64,000 nucleotides of DNA, from contig NZ_JABBFZ010000003.1 of the NCBI RefSeq assembly GCF_012927125.1, forward strand, positions 248,001 to 312,000. The letters are read 5' to 3'. A program made the position numbers and the translations under genes. This DNA is from Paraburkholderia antibiotica. Lineage in GTDB: Bacteria; Pseudomonadota; Gammaproteobacteria; Burkholderiales; Burkholderiaceae. Of this stretch, positions 26,633 through 34,315 are shown one piece after another. How positions within the stretch are numbered: the first letter of the stretch is position 1; every line of letters begins with the position of its first letter. The notes beneath the pieces were generated by a model. That model was not told where the DNA came from. It searched no databases and saw only the letters and a program-made list of their open reading frames with translations.

Positions 26633-27263
26633 CGGATCATCTGACGGCGACGCTCGGGAGGGCGCGTAGGTGCATGAAAAGCGCGTAAAAGCTCGCAACG
26701 GCGGGCAGACAGCGCGACAGTGGCAGCGCGGTGCGCGGGACGGGCCGCGCGGTCAACCGCGTCGCGCCGATGGTACCTGAGATTCGCGCGACGGCGAAAC
26801 GGGCGGCTTCGCGGGTCTTCGTGGGTCTTCGCGTGTCTTCGTAAATCCCCGCGCGAACGCTCCGCTGCCCAGCGCCGCCGCGCGACCCGATCCAGCCCGC
26901 ATCGCGCGGTCGCTGCCGGCATGCGACGCCGCGCGCTAAACCCTTTGCGCTTCTGCCCCGGCTAGATTAAATTGTGCATCGCTACCGCGAACCAACGTTT
27001 GCGCGGCGCGATTCCGGCACGACAAGAACCGGAGGCGTCGACGGACATCGCGGTTTGCCGGTTGCCGAGCCGTCGCGCGCGCCGTCACCCTGACGGACCG
27101 TTGTCGGGCGGTCATGGGCAGCCAGCCTCTCTTGCCTCTTGCACAGTGTCACAGCCGTAGCCGGCCGTTGCGAAAGCGCGCGTGCGCGCCGCGATGGCCG
27201 CGAGTAGTCGTAACGAAGCCGCTTGTAGGGGCGGTCCAATGTGAAACCAAGGAGAAGAGAGCT
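26633..27263. other. Divergent intergenic region, TAXI-like / BON genes
   Basis: 630 bp. No supported gene; the GC-rich open frames have no start signals or protein-like content. It must hold promoters for both divergent genes; none is recognised. Confidence 0.5.
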
Positions 27264-27614
27264 ATGAAGACGGTCGGTTTTCTGAAAACGCTGGGATCGG
27301 TTGTGGCGATGGTGGCGGCGTGCAACGTGTACGCCCAGGCAAGCGCGCCGGCAGCGGCTTCGCCGTCGGCGGCAGCCGCCAACGTCAAGGCCGGCAAGCG
27401 CGCGAATCACGAACTCGGCCGCAAGGTGCGCGCCGCGCTCACCAAGACCCAGGGTCTCGACGTGTCGAACATCGCGGTGCGCGCGCGTGGCGGCGCGGTG
27501 ACGCTGACCGGCTCGGTGCCGAGCCAAGGCCAGATCGATGCGGCTGGCGAAGCGGCGAAGGGCGTCGCGGGCGTGTCGTCGGTGTCGAACAAGCTGACGG
27601 TCATGCAGCAGTAA
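27264..27614 (+). CDS. Periplasmic BON-domain protein
   Basis: 116 aa from ATG 27264 with a strong AAGGAG box. Signal peptide with cleavage near NVYA|QA (residue 24), an Ala-rich spacer, then a single BON domain (about 47-114) with the G-x-V-T-L-x-G motif (GGAVTLTGSVPSQ). BON domains bind phospholipids or peptidoglycan and are induced by envelope or osmotic stress (OsmY type); here one copy only. Monocistronic. Confidence 0.85.
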   Translation: MKTVGFLKTLGSVVAMVAACNVYAQASAPAAASPSAAAANVKAGKRANHELGRKVRAALTKTQGLDVSNIAVRARGGAVTLTGSVPSQGQIDAAGEAAKGVAGVSSVSNKLTVMQQ

Positions 27615-28034
27615 GCGATCGGCGGTGCGGCGTGCGCGCGGTGCCGGACGGGCCGCGCGGCGTGTAGGCGCCGCATCGGCTGGCGGCATGGCGGCGTAGC
27701 GGAATCGGATGACGTTGCGGTGACATCGCGCGGGCGGGTGGACGCCGCGCTCATGTCGCCGTGCTCGTGTTGTTGCGCTGATGTCGTTGCGCTAATGTCG
27801 TCGCGATGCGGCTTCGCATTGCCGCTGCGCGCCGCAGCGTCGAATCACCAGGCTCCGGCAGATTGTCGGAGCTTTTTTTTCGCCGCGATTCTTGCACGCT
27901 TCCTGACACGAGCGACGCTCGCCGTGTCAGTCGGATTTCCAGCGTGGAGGCGGCCGTCGTGGATTCGTGCGATGCAACACAGTGACGTCGCATTGCAAGG
28001 CGTACTCTGATGAGCAGGAATGGGGAGCGACGCT
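27615..28034. other. Intergenic between BON and small hypothetical genes
   Basis: About 420 bp. It contains a 14-bp unit repeated twice (ttgcgctgatgtcg / ttgcgctaatgtcg near 27774-27801) and one intrinsic terminator. No gene is supported. Confidence 0.6.
27852..27880 (+). terminator. Intrinsic terminator, probably for the BON gene
   Basis: gctccg / cggagc stem with a 9-nt loop, followed by eight T on the + strand. It lies 240 nt after the BON stop. Confidence 0.75.
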
Positions 28035-28283
28035 ATGGGAACCACGCTTTTTCGCTATATCGATCTGCCGATCGGCGATCGCGCGGCCTTCGAGCTGGTG
28101 TGCGCGCGTCACGGCTTTGCCCCCGTGCATTTCGACATCAGCGCGAGCGCGACCTCGGACGAGCCCACGCACGAGCGCCTCGTCACGGTGCGGCGCGGCG
28201 GCTGGACCCAGTCGTATCGCGACAGCCATGGGCAGTGGATCCGGCAGTTCGAGGCGGATCTGACCTGCCGGTTTTTCAGGTAG
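28035..28283 (+). CDS. Small hypothetical protein
   Basis: 82 aa from ATG 28035, picked because GGGGAG sits 7 nt upstream; ATG 28020 is less well placed. There is no signal peptide or membrane segment. The composition is that of a small globular protein with the block VRRGGWTQSYRDSHGQWI, and the last residues end TCRFFR. Family not recognised. Convergent with the TauE/SafE gene, 46 bp between the stops. Confidence 0.6.
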   Translation: MGTTLFRYIDLPIGDRAAFELVCARHGFAPVHFDISASATSDEPTHERLVTVRRGGWTQSYRDSHGQWIRQFEADLTCRFFR

Positions 28284-28329
28284 AACGCGTCGGGACGAGG
28301 CGTGCCGCGCGGCACGCCGCAAGCGGTCC

Positions 28330-29118
28330 TTACGACATCACCAGCCGCACGCCGACCAGCGTCAGCGTCGCGGCGAGCAGGTTGCGCAGCAGCGCGTCCG
28401 GCGCGCGCGACGACAGATAGCTGCCGATCGCGATGCCCGGCAACGACCCCACCAGCAGCGACGCCAGCATCGACCAGTCGACCGAACCGAGCAGCCAGTG
28501 CCCGGCGCCCGCCAGCAACGTCAGCGGCACCGCATGCGCGATATCGGAACCGACGATGCGCGTGGTCGGCAGCAGCGGATACAGCAGCAGCAACACCGTC
28601 ACGCCGATCGCGCCCGCGCCCACCGACGTCAGCGACACCAGCACGCCGAGAATCGCGCCGGTCAGCATCGTCAGCGCGAGCGTGCGGCCCTGGCGCGGCG
28701 CGCGTTGCTTGCGCGCGCCGAGCGCCGCCAGCTGCGGACGAAAGACCAGCGCGATCGCGGTAATCAGCAGCGCCGCGCCGAGCACGATCTGGATCAGCCG
28801 GCTGGCGCCCGGCGTGTCCATCCCGTAGCGGTGCAGCAGGATCAGCGTGATGGTCGCGGCGGGCACGCTGCCGGCCGCGAGACGCAACGTGATCTGCCAG
28901 TCGACCGAACCCTTCAGGCCGTGCACCAGCGTGCCGGTCGCCTTGGTGGCGGCCGCGTACAGCAGATCGGTGCCGACCGCGGTGGCCGGATGCACGTTGA
29001 ACAGCAGGACGAGGATCGGCGTCATCAGCGAGCCGCCGCCGACGCCCGTCAGCCCGACCAGAAAACCGACGAACAGGCCGGAAACGGAGTACAGCAGATC
29101 GATGTGGGGTAGAGCCAT
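28330..29118 (-). CDS. TauE/SafE (TSUP) family membrane permease
   Basis: 262 aa from ATG 29118. Seven or eight membrane segments in two repeated halves, each beginning with a G-x-G-G/S type turn (VGLTGVGGGSLMTPIL near 19 and VSLTSVGAGAIGVTVL near 160), which is the TSUP signature. Family members export sulfite, sulfoacetate or related organosulfur anions across the inner membrane. Substrate unknown; no sulfur genes are adjacent. Confidence 0.85.
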   Translation of the reverse strand: MALPHIDLLYSVSGLFVGFLVGLTGVGGGSLMTPILVLLFNVHPATAVGTDLLYAAATKATGTLVHGLKGSVDWQITLRLAAGSVPAATITLILLHRYGMDTPGASRLIQIVLGAALLITAIALVFRPQLAALGARKQRAPRQGRTLALTMLTGAILGVLVSLTSVGAGAIGVTVLLLLYPLLPTTRIVGSDIAHAVPLTLLAGAGHWLLGSVDWSMLASLLVGSLPGIAIGSYLSSRAPDALLRNLLAATLTLVGVRLVMS

Positions 29119-29499
29119 TGAACGGACAGCTGACGGATCGCAGGTGAATGGGAGGCCGAGGCAACGCCGGCAAGGCCGGTGCAAGGACGTCGGAACGGGC
29201 CGCGGCGCGGGCGCGCCAGCCGCCGTGCGGCGCCGCGTGGGGACCGTCGTTGGCGCTGCTTGCGCCGCCGGTCCGGCCGCCGCCCGCGCGGCGAAAGGCG
29301 CTATTGTCGCAAAACTGCCGCGCCTGCGTGCGCGATCTGCCCACGACGAGCGCGACGCGGCCGACGCAGCAGCGTCACGGCGCGGCGGAGTGGGCTATCT
29401 ATCGAACCGTTCGGAAGACTCTTCGGGGCGGTTGGGCACCGGTCGGCGCTGCCCGGAGCTTGGCAGCGCGTGTTGTAGCGCGTGTTGCAGCGGAGCGCC
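29119..29499. other. Intergenic between LysE- and TauE-type genes
   Basis: About 380 bp, GC-rich, with no supported gene. Directly after the LysE-type stop it has a short 12-bp tandem (29465-29488), listed separately. Confidence 0.5.
29465..29488. repeat. 12-bp tandem repeat, two copies
   Basis: agcgcgtgttgt then agcgcgtgttgc, with a partial third unit to 29499, abutting the stop codon of the minus-strand LysE-type gene. Confidence 0.6.
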
Positions 29500-30165
29500 T
29501 CAAAGCGCGCGGCGAATCTCGACGACGCCGAACGCCGCGAGCGTGAAACCGACCACGCGGTCGATCGCGACGCGCAGCTTGCTGCCGATCGCATGGCGCG
29601 CGAGCGACACCACGGTCACGAGGAAGCACCACCACGCGATCGAGCCCACGAACACACCGCCGACCGTCGTCAGCGCGATCGCCGGCGAGAACGCGCCGCG
29701 CGGCGCGAGCGTCGTGAACAGCGCGGCGAACATGATGACGGTCTGCGGGTTGGTCAGCGTCAGCAGCAGCGCGCTCGCATAGGCGCGCAGCGCGCCGGCG
29801 TGGCCGATCTGCGCGAGCTTGCCGTTGCCGTTTTCACCGTTGTTATCGGCGGCGTTATCGGCGGCGTTGTCGGCGGGCGGTTTCTGCAGCAGCGTGCGCA
29901 CGCCGAGGTACAGCAGGAACAGACCCGCGAGCAGATGCAGCGGGCGGTCGTACGCGAGCATGAACTGCGAAATGCCGACGAGGCCGAGCGCCGCGATCAG
30001 CCCATAAGCGGCGTCGCCGCTCGCGATGCCGAAGCCGATCGCGAGTCCGGCACGCGGGCCGCCGGTCAGCGTGCGGCGGATGCACAGCATGCCCATCGGG
30101 CCGACAGGCGCGGCGATCGCCAGGCCGACGCCGGCGGCGGTGAAGAAGAGGCTGGTGGTCGACAT
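29500..30165 (-). CDS. LysE/RhtB family amino-acid exporter
   Basis: 221 aa with six membrane segments. It has the LysE N-terminal pattern AAPVGPMGMLCIRRTLTGG near 18-36 and GIASGDAAYGLIAALGL near 46. LysE/RhtB proteins export basic amino acids, homoserine lactone or cysteine derivatives. The cytoplasmic loop between TM3 and TM4 (about 93-115) carries an extra Asn/Asp/Gly-rich insert built of four-residue units (ADNA repeated), encoded by a 12-bp tandem array. Divergent from a LysR gene at 30569 that may regulate it, as LysG does for LysE. Confidence 0.85.
   Translation of the reverse strand: MSTTSLFFTAAGVGLAIAAPVGPMGMLCIRRTLTGGPRAGLAIGFGIASGDAAYGLIAALGLVGISQFMLAYDRPLHLLAGLFLLYLGVRTLLQKPPADNAADNAADNNGENGNGKLAQIGHAGALRAYASALLLTLTNPQTVIMFAALFTTLAPRGAFSPAIALTTVGGVFVGSIAWWCFLVTVVSLARHAIGSKLRVAIDRVVGFTLAAFGVVEIRRAL
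29818..29877. repeat. 12-bp-period array inside the LysE-type gene
   Basis: Five units in phase; gttatcggcggc occurs twice, flanked by gttgtcggcggg and gttttcaccgtt. It is in frame and encodes the Asn-rich loop insert. Confidence 0.65.
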
Positions 30166-30568
30166 CGGCAGAGTCTCGGGTGTTTGTTCTGGTTAGGGTG
30201 GGTGCCTGCGGGATGTGGCGGCGTGCGTTAGTCGGGGTGGCTTGCCTGCACGGTTGTGGTGCGGGCGGGGTGCCGTGTGGCAAGCGCCGCGGATGGTCCA
30301 TGCCCTCATACGCGCATATGCACGCAGCCGCCAGCATAGCGGCGCCGAAAATCGCGGGCAAGTGTGGCGTCGGTGCGTCGGTGCTCGACCGGGAGATACC
30401 CGCGGTCGTGCCTTGGCCGCCGTTTTCCTCGGGCATAATTTTCCGCAAGCCATTTCGCGGGCCGCTTTATCGTTCGTTCCATAGTCCGCTTCCAGGTCCG
30501 CGTCACGGCCCGTTTCTGAACCCGTTTCCCAACCCGTCTTTCCCCGAACCTCAGGAGCCGCCGCGCCG
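30166..30568. other. Divergent intergenic region, LysE-type / LysR
   Basis: About 400 bp with promoters for both genes. Its right third, up to 22 bp before the LysR start, is a degenerate 12-bp-period array (next entry). Confidence 0.55.
30460..30543. repeat. Degenerate 12-bp-period array upstream of a LysR gene
   Basis: About seven units in phase, from ggccgctttatc through gtccgcttccag, gtccgcgtcacg, gcccgtttctga, acccgtttccca to acccgtctttcc. Positions 4-5 (c, g) and 8-9 (t, c) are the most constant. Confidence 0.6.
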
Positions 30569-31462
30569 ATGTGGCAGATCGATCAGGTGACGCTGCGCTT
30601 GTTCATCGCCGTGTGCGAGGAAGGCACGATCGCGCGCGCGGCCGAGCGCGAGTTCATCGCGCCGTCGGCGGTCAGCAAGCGGCTTGCCGATCTCGAAGCG
30701 CTCGTCGATGTCGCGTTGCTGTCGCGCAGCCAGCGCGGCGTGCGGCCGACCGCCGCCGGCGAAGCGCTGTTGCGCCACGCGAGGCTCATCATGCGCGGCC
30801 ATGAACGCCTGCAGGCTGAACTCGGCGAATACGCGGCCGGCGCGCGCGGGCAGGTGCGGGTGCTGGCGAACGTGTCGTCGATGGTGGAGTTCTTGCCCGA
30901 GGCGCTGTCGGCGTTTCTGCAGGCGCATCCGGGCATTCGCGTCGACGTCGAGGAGCGCGTGAGCGCGGACATCGTGCGCGGCGTCGAAGAGGGCGTCGCC
31001 GATCTCGGCATCTGTCGCGACGTGGTGCCGCTCGGCAGCCTCGACACATTGCCGTACCGCGCCGACCATCTCGCGCTGATCGTGCCGCGCGCGCATCCGC
31101 TCGCGGACGCGGCCGCCGTCAGCTTCGACGAGACGCTCGCGTTCGATCATCTGGGGCTCGCGTCGAACGCGTCGGTGAATGCGCTGATGCAGCGCATCGC
31201 GCAGGAGAAGGGCCGCGAGCTCAATTACCGCACTTACGTATCGACCTTCGATGCCGCGTATCGCTTCATCCAGGCAGGGCTCGCGGTCGCGATCCTGCCG
31301 CGTGAGGCGCTGCCGCGTCATGCCGCCGACGCCTACGGGATCGTCGCGGTGCCGCTGCGCGACGCGTGGGCCGAGCGGCGCTTCGTGATCTGCATGCGCG
31401 ATCGCGCGGCCTTGACGCTGGCGGCGGCGCGCCTGCTGGAGCATCTGCTCGGCGGGGCGTGA
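30569..31462 (+). CDS. LysR-type transcriptional regulator
   Basis: 297 aa. The N-terminal winged helix-turn-helix includes EEGTIARAAEREFIAPSAVS near 17-36, followed by a linker helix and a periplasmic-binding-protein-like effector domain (RVLANVSSMVEFLPEALSAF near 95). Divergent from the LysE-type exporter and 326 bp upstream of the lyase/CoA-transferase genes; either could be its target. A degenerate repeat array occupies the region just upstream of its start. Confidence 0.9.
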   Translation: MWQIDQVTLRLFIAVCEEGTIARAAEREFIAPSAVSKRLADLEALVDVALLSRSQRGVRPTAAGEALLRHARLIMRGHERLQAELGEYAAGARGQVRVLANVSSMVEFLPEALSAFLQAHPGIRVDVEERVSADIVRGVEEGVADLGICRDVVPLGSLDTLPYRADHLALIVPRAHPLADAAAVSFDETLAFDHLGLASNASVNALMQRIAQEKGRELNYRTYVSTFDAAYRFIQAGLAVAILPREALPRHAADAYGIVAVPLRDAWAERRFVICMRDRAALTLAAARLLEHLLGGA

Positions 31463-31788
31463 CGCGGGTTCGTTGCGTTCGCTGGTGCGTGTCGCCAACG
31501 TGGCCGCTACAACCCAACCGCTAAAGCCCAACCGCCATTCCCCCAGACAAACCCTTAAGCATTTCACCCAGGCGCGCGCTCGCGCCCGTCCCATCGACGT
31601 GAGCCGCCATCGCGAGCGGCGATGGAGTGCGTCGTCAACGCAGACTTTGCCGCGCGCTCGTACGCGGGCACGCTGTCGATCATTCAGTCAGGCGCGTCTT
31701 CTCCAGCCAGCGGGCGAATTTCGCCCCTTGACTCGCGGTCTTCGCCCCTGACGCCTTCACCCTCCGTCCACCATCAGGATTCGAACCG
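31463..31788. other. Intergenic, LysR to lyase gene
   Basis: 326 bp. No gene, terminator or recognisable operator seen. Confidence 0.5.
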
Positions 31789-32772
31789 ATGAATGAGATC
31801 CGCGAGCGCGTCGTCGTGACCGAAGTCGGTCTGCGCGACGGTCTGCAAAGCATTGCCCGCATCATGCCCACCGAGTACAAGCGACGCTGGATCGACGCCG
31901 CCTATGCGGCCGGCGTGCGACACATGGAAGTCGCGTCCTTCGTGCCGGCGAAGCTGCTGCCGCAAATGGCCGACGCCGCCGAGGTGATCGCCCACGCGCG
32001 CCGTTACGCCGATCTGCACGTGAGCGCGCTGGTGCCGAACCTGAAGGGCGCGCAACACGCGATCGAAGCGGGCGCGCAACGCATCGTCGCGCCGATCTCG
32101 GTGAGCGTCGCGCATAGCCTCGCGAACGTGCGCAAGACGCCCGCCGCGATGCTCGACGCGTTCGCCGCGATGCGCGAGCTGATCGACGCGACGGCCCGCG
32201 CTGGCGCGCCGCGCGTCGAACTGATCGCGGGACTCTCGACGGTGTTCGGATGCACGCTGCAAGGCGCGGTGCCGTATGCGGATATCGCCGCGATCGCGCG
32301 CGGCGCGCTGCAAGCTGGCGCGGACGTGATCGCGCTTGGCGACACCACCGGCGAAGCGACACCGCGCCAGGTCGGCGAAGTGATCGAACGGGTGCGCGAC
32401 GTCGCCGGCGACAGGCTGCGCTCGCTGCACTTTCACGACACGCGCGGGCTCGGCCTTGCCAATACGCTGGTCGCGTTGCGGCACGGCATCCGCGAATTCG
32501 ACGCGTCGCTGGCCGGTCTCGGCGGCTGCCCGCATGCGCCGGGCGCGACCGGCAACGTGAATACCGAAGACCTCGTCTTCATGCTCGACAGCATGGGCTA
32601 CGACACCGGCATCGACCTCGCGCTGCTGCTTGAATCGCGCGCGGTGCTCGCGGAAGCATTGCCCGGCGAACCGCTGTACGGCTATCTGGCGCGCGCCGGC
32701 TTGCCGAAGCAGTTCGCCGACGCGCGTCGCGTGGCGAGCGAATCCGCAGAACACGTCGCGTCGCATTCCTGA
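31789..32772 (+). CDS. Hydroxymethylglutaryl-CoA lyase family protein
   Basis: 327 aa TIM-barrel of the HMG-CoA lyase/DRE-metallolyase group. It has VTEVGLRDGLQ near 10-20 (catalytic Arg-Asp), LHFHDTRGLGLAN near 212 (metal-binding H-x-H-type block, here HFHDTRG) and the signature loop GLGGCPHAPGATGNVNTEDL near 242, with the reactive Cys. The family cleaves HMG-CoA to acetyl-CoA and acetoacetate; some relatives act on other 3-hydroxyacyl-CoAs such as citramalyl-CoA. The CoA-transferase 30 bp downstream would form the CoA ester, so the pair likely degrades a branched hydroxy-dicarboxylate. Confidence 0.87.
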   Translation: MNEIRERVVVTEVGLRDGLQSIARIMPTEYKRRWIDAAYAAGVRHMEVASFVPAKLLPQMADAAEVIAHARRYADLHVSALVPNLKGAQHAIEAGAQRIVAPISVSVAHSLANVRKTPAAMLDAFAAMRELIDATARAGAPRVELIAGLSTVFGCTLQGAVPYADIAAIARGALQAGADVIALGDTTGEATPRQVGEVIERVRDVAGDRLRSLHFHDTRGLGLANTLVALRHGIREFDASLAGLGGCPHAPGATGNVNTEDLVFMLDSMGYDTGIDLALLLESRAVLAEALPGEPLYGYLARAGLPKQFADARRVASESAEHVASHS

Positions 32773-32801
32773 ACGATTTTCCTTTCTTCACAGGCGCTGC
32801 C

Positions 32802-34082
32802 ATGACTTCATCTTCTTTCGCTGCCGCGGCTTCGGGTTCTGCTGCTTCGCCGTCTTTTGAGCCGTCTTCCGCGTCATCGTCATCACACGCCGGCGCGTTG
32901 CCGCTCGCCGGCATCCGCGTGATCGAGCTGTCGCATATGGTGATGGGCCCGACCTGCGGGATGATCCTCGGCGACCTCGGTGCCGATGTGATCAAGGTCG
33001 AGCCACCGCGCGGCGACGGCACGCGACGGCTACTCGGCACCGGCGCGGGTTTTTTTCGTACCTTCAACCGCAACAAGAAGAGCGTCGCGCTCGATCTCGA
33101 CAGCGAAGCAGGCCTCGACGCGTTGCATGCGCTCGTCGACAGCGCTGACGTGTTCGTCGAAAACTTCAAGCCCGGCCGCATGGCGAGCCTCGGCCTCGAT
33201 TACGCGACGCTGCGCGAGCGCAATCCGAAGCTGATCTACGTGTCGCATAAGGGGTTCCTCAACGGTCCTTACGAGCACCGTCTCGCGCTCGACGAAGTCG
33301 TGCAGATGATGGCGGGCCTCGCGTACATGACCGGACCGGTCGGCCGTCCGCTGCGCGCGGGCAGCTCGGTCAACGACATCATGGGCGGCATGTTCGGCGC
33401 GATCGGCGTGCTGGCCGCGCTGCACGAGCGGCACGCGAGCGGCCGTGGCAAGGAAGTGCAGAGCGCGCTGTTCGAAAACTGCGTGCTGCTCTCGGCACAG
33501 CACATGCAGCAGTTCGCGGCGACCGGTGTGGCCGCCGCGCCGATGCCCGAGCGCATCAGCGCATGGGCGGTGTACGACGTGTTCACGCTCGCGCACGGCG
33601 AGCAGATGTTCATCGCCGCGACCGGCGACGCGCAGTGGCGCGCGCTGTGCGCGATTCTCGAGCGCGACGATCTGTTGGCCGACCCGCGCCTCGCGACCAA
33701 CAACGATCGCGTGCTCGCGCGCGGCTGGCTGTTGCAGACGCTCGGCGAAAGCCTGAGCCGTTTTGACGGCGCGTCGCTCGTGCCGCTGTTCGAACGCAAT
33801 CACATTCCGTTCGCGTCGATCACGAAGCCCGAGGAGCTGTTCGACGATCCGCATCTGAACGCCAGCGGCGGCCTCGCTCCACTGACACTTGACGACGGCA
33901 GCGAAACCGCGATGCCGCTGCTGCCGATTTCGCTCGACGGCGCGCGTCTCGCACCGCGTCGGCCGATTGCGAAGATCGGCGAGCACACCGCCGAGGTGCT
34001 GCGCGGGCTTGGTTATGACGACGCGCGGATCGCGGCACTGGCCGGCGCGACGCAGGCAGCGGTGCCGCGCGAGGCTGCCTGA
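32802..34082 (+). CDS. CaiB/BaiF family (class III) CoA-transferase
   Basis: 426 aa. A Ser/Ala-rich N-terminal extension of about 30 residues precedes the usual start of the fold (LAGIRVIELSHMVMGPTCG). Family marks: GADVIKVEPPRGDGTR, NRNKKSVALDL, FVENFKPG, and SSVNDIMGGMFGAIG near 189 with the catalytic Asp (about 192). It moves CoA between carboxylates through an aspartyl-CoA anhydride. Co-transcribed with the lyase upstream. Immediately after its stop begins a 12-bp-period repeat array. Confidence 0.9.
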   Translation: MTSSSFAAAASGSAASPSFEPSSASSSSHAGALPLAGIRVIELSHMVMGPTCGMILGDLGADVIKVEPPRGDGTRRLLGTGAGFFRTFNRNKKSVALDLDSEAGLDALHALVDSADVFVENFKPGRMASLGLDYATLRERNPKLIYVSHKGFLNGPYEHRLALDEVVQMMAGLAYMTGPVGRPLRAGSSVNDIMGGMFGAIGVLAALHERHASGRGKEVQSALFENCVLLSAQHMQQFAATGVAAAPMPERISAWAVYDVFTLAHGEQMFIAATGDAQWRALCAILERDDLLADPRLATNNDRVLARGWLLQTLGESLSRFDGASLVPLFERNHIPFASITKPEELFDDPHLNASGGLAPLTLDDGSETAMPLLPISLDGARLAPRRPIAKIGEHTAEVLRGLGYDDARIAALAGATQAAVPREAA

Positions 34083-34083
34083 A

Positions 34084-34143
34084 GTTTGCGCGGAGGTTGG
34101 CGCTGACGTTTGTGCTGATGTTTGCGTTGAGGTTGGCGACAGG
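34084..34143. repeat. 12-bp-period array directly after the CoA-transferase stop
   Basis: Five exact-phase units: gtttgcgcggag, gttggcgctgac, gtttgtgctgat, gtttgcgttgag, gttggcgacagg. It begins two bases after the stop codon. Confidence 0.8.
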
Positions 34144-34146
34144 CTT

Positions 34147-34235
34147 CATGCTGCGTTCTAGCGGTGCTTCGCGATGCACTCGCAGCGCAGCGGAGTGAAA
34201 TGAAGCGAAGCACACTGCGCACCGCTCGCAGCATG
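34147..34235. other. Nested inverted-repeat element
   Basis: Three arm pairs in order: catgctgcg 34147-34155 with cgcagcatg 34227-34235; gcggtgc 34161-34167 with gcaccgc 34219-34225; gtgcttcgc 34164-34172 with gcgaagcac 34205-34213 (sharing bases with the second pair). cactc/gagtg lies inside. No T-run. It could fold as a large hairpin in the mRNA leader of the MFS gene or be a palindromic mobile remnant. Confidence 0.6.
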
Positions 34236-34315
34236 ACACCTCGTCCGCCTAATCCCACGCAACCGCTCTTCATCCATCCGATCCGGCGCGAGACCGGACT
34301 TCAAGGAGACAGACG

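Noticed and set aside
34084..34143. 12-bp arrays as a CRISPR
   Set aside because: Units are contiguous, without spacers, too short, and no cas genes are present.
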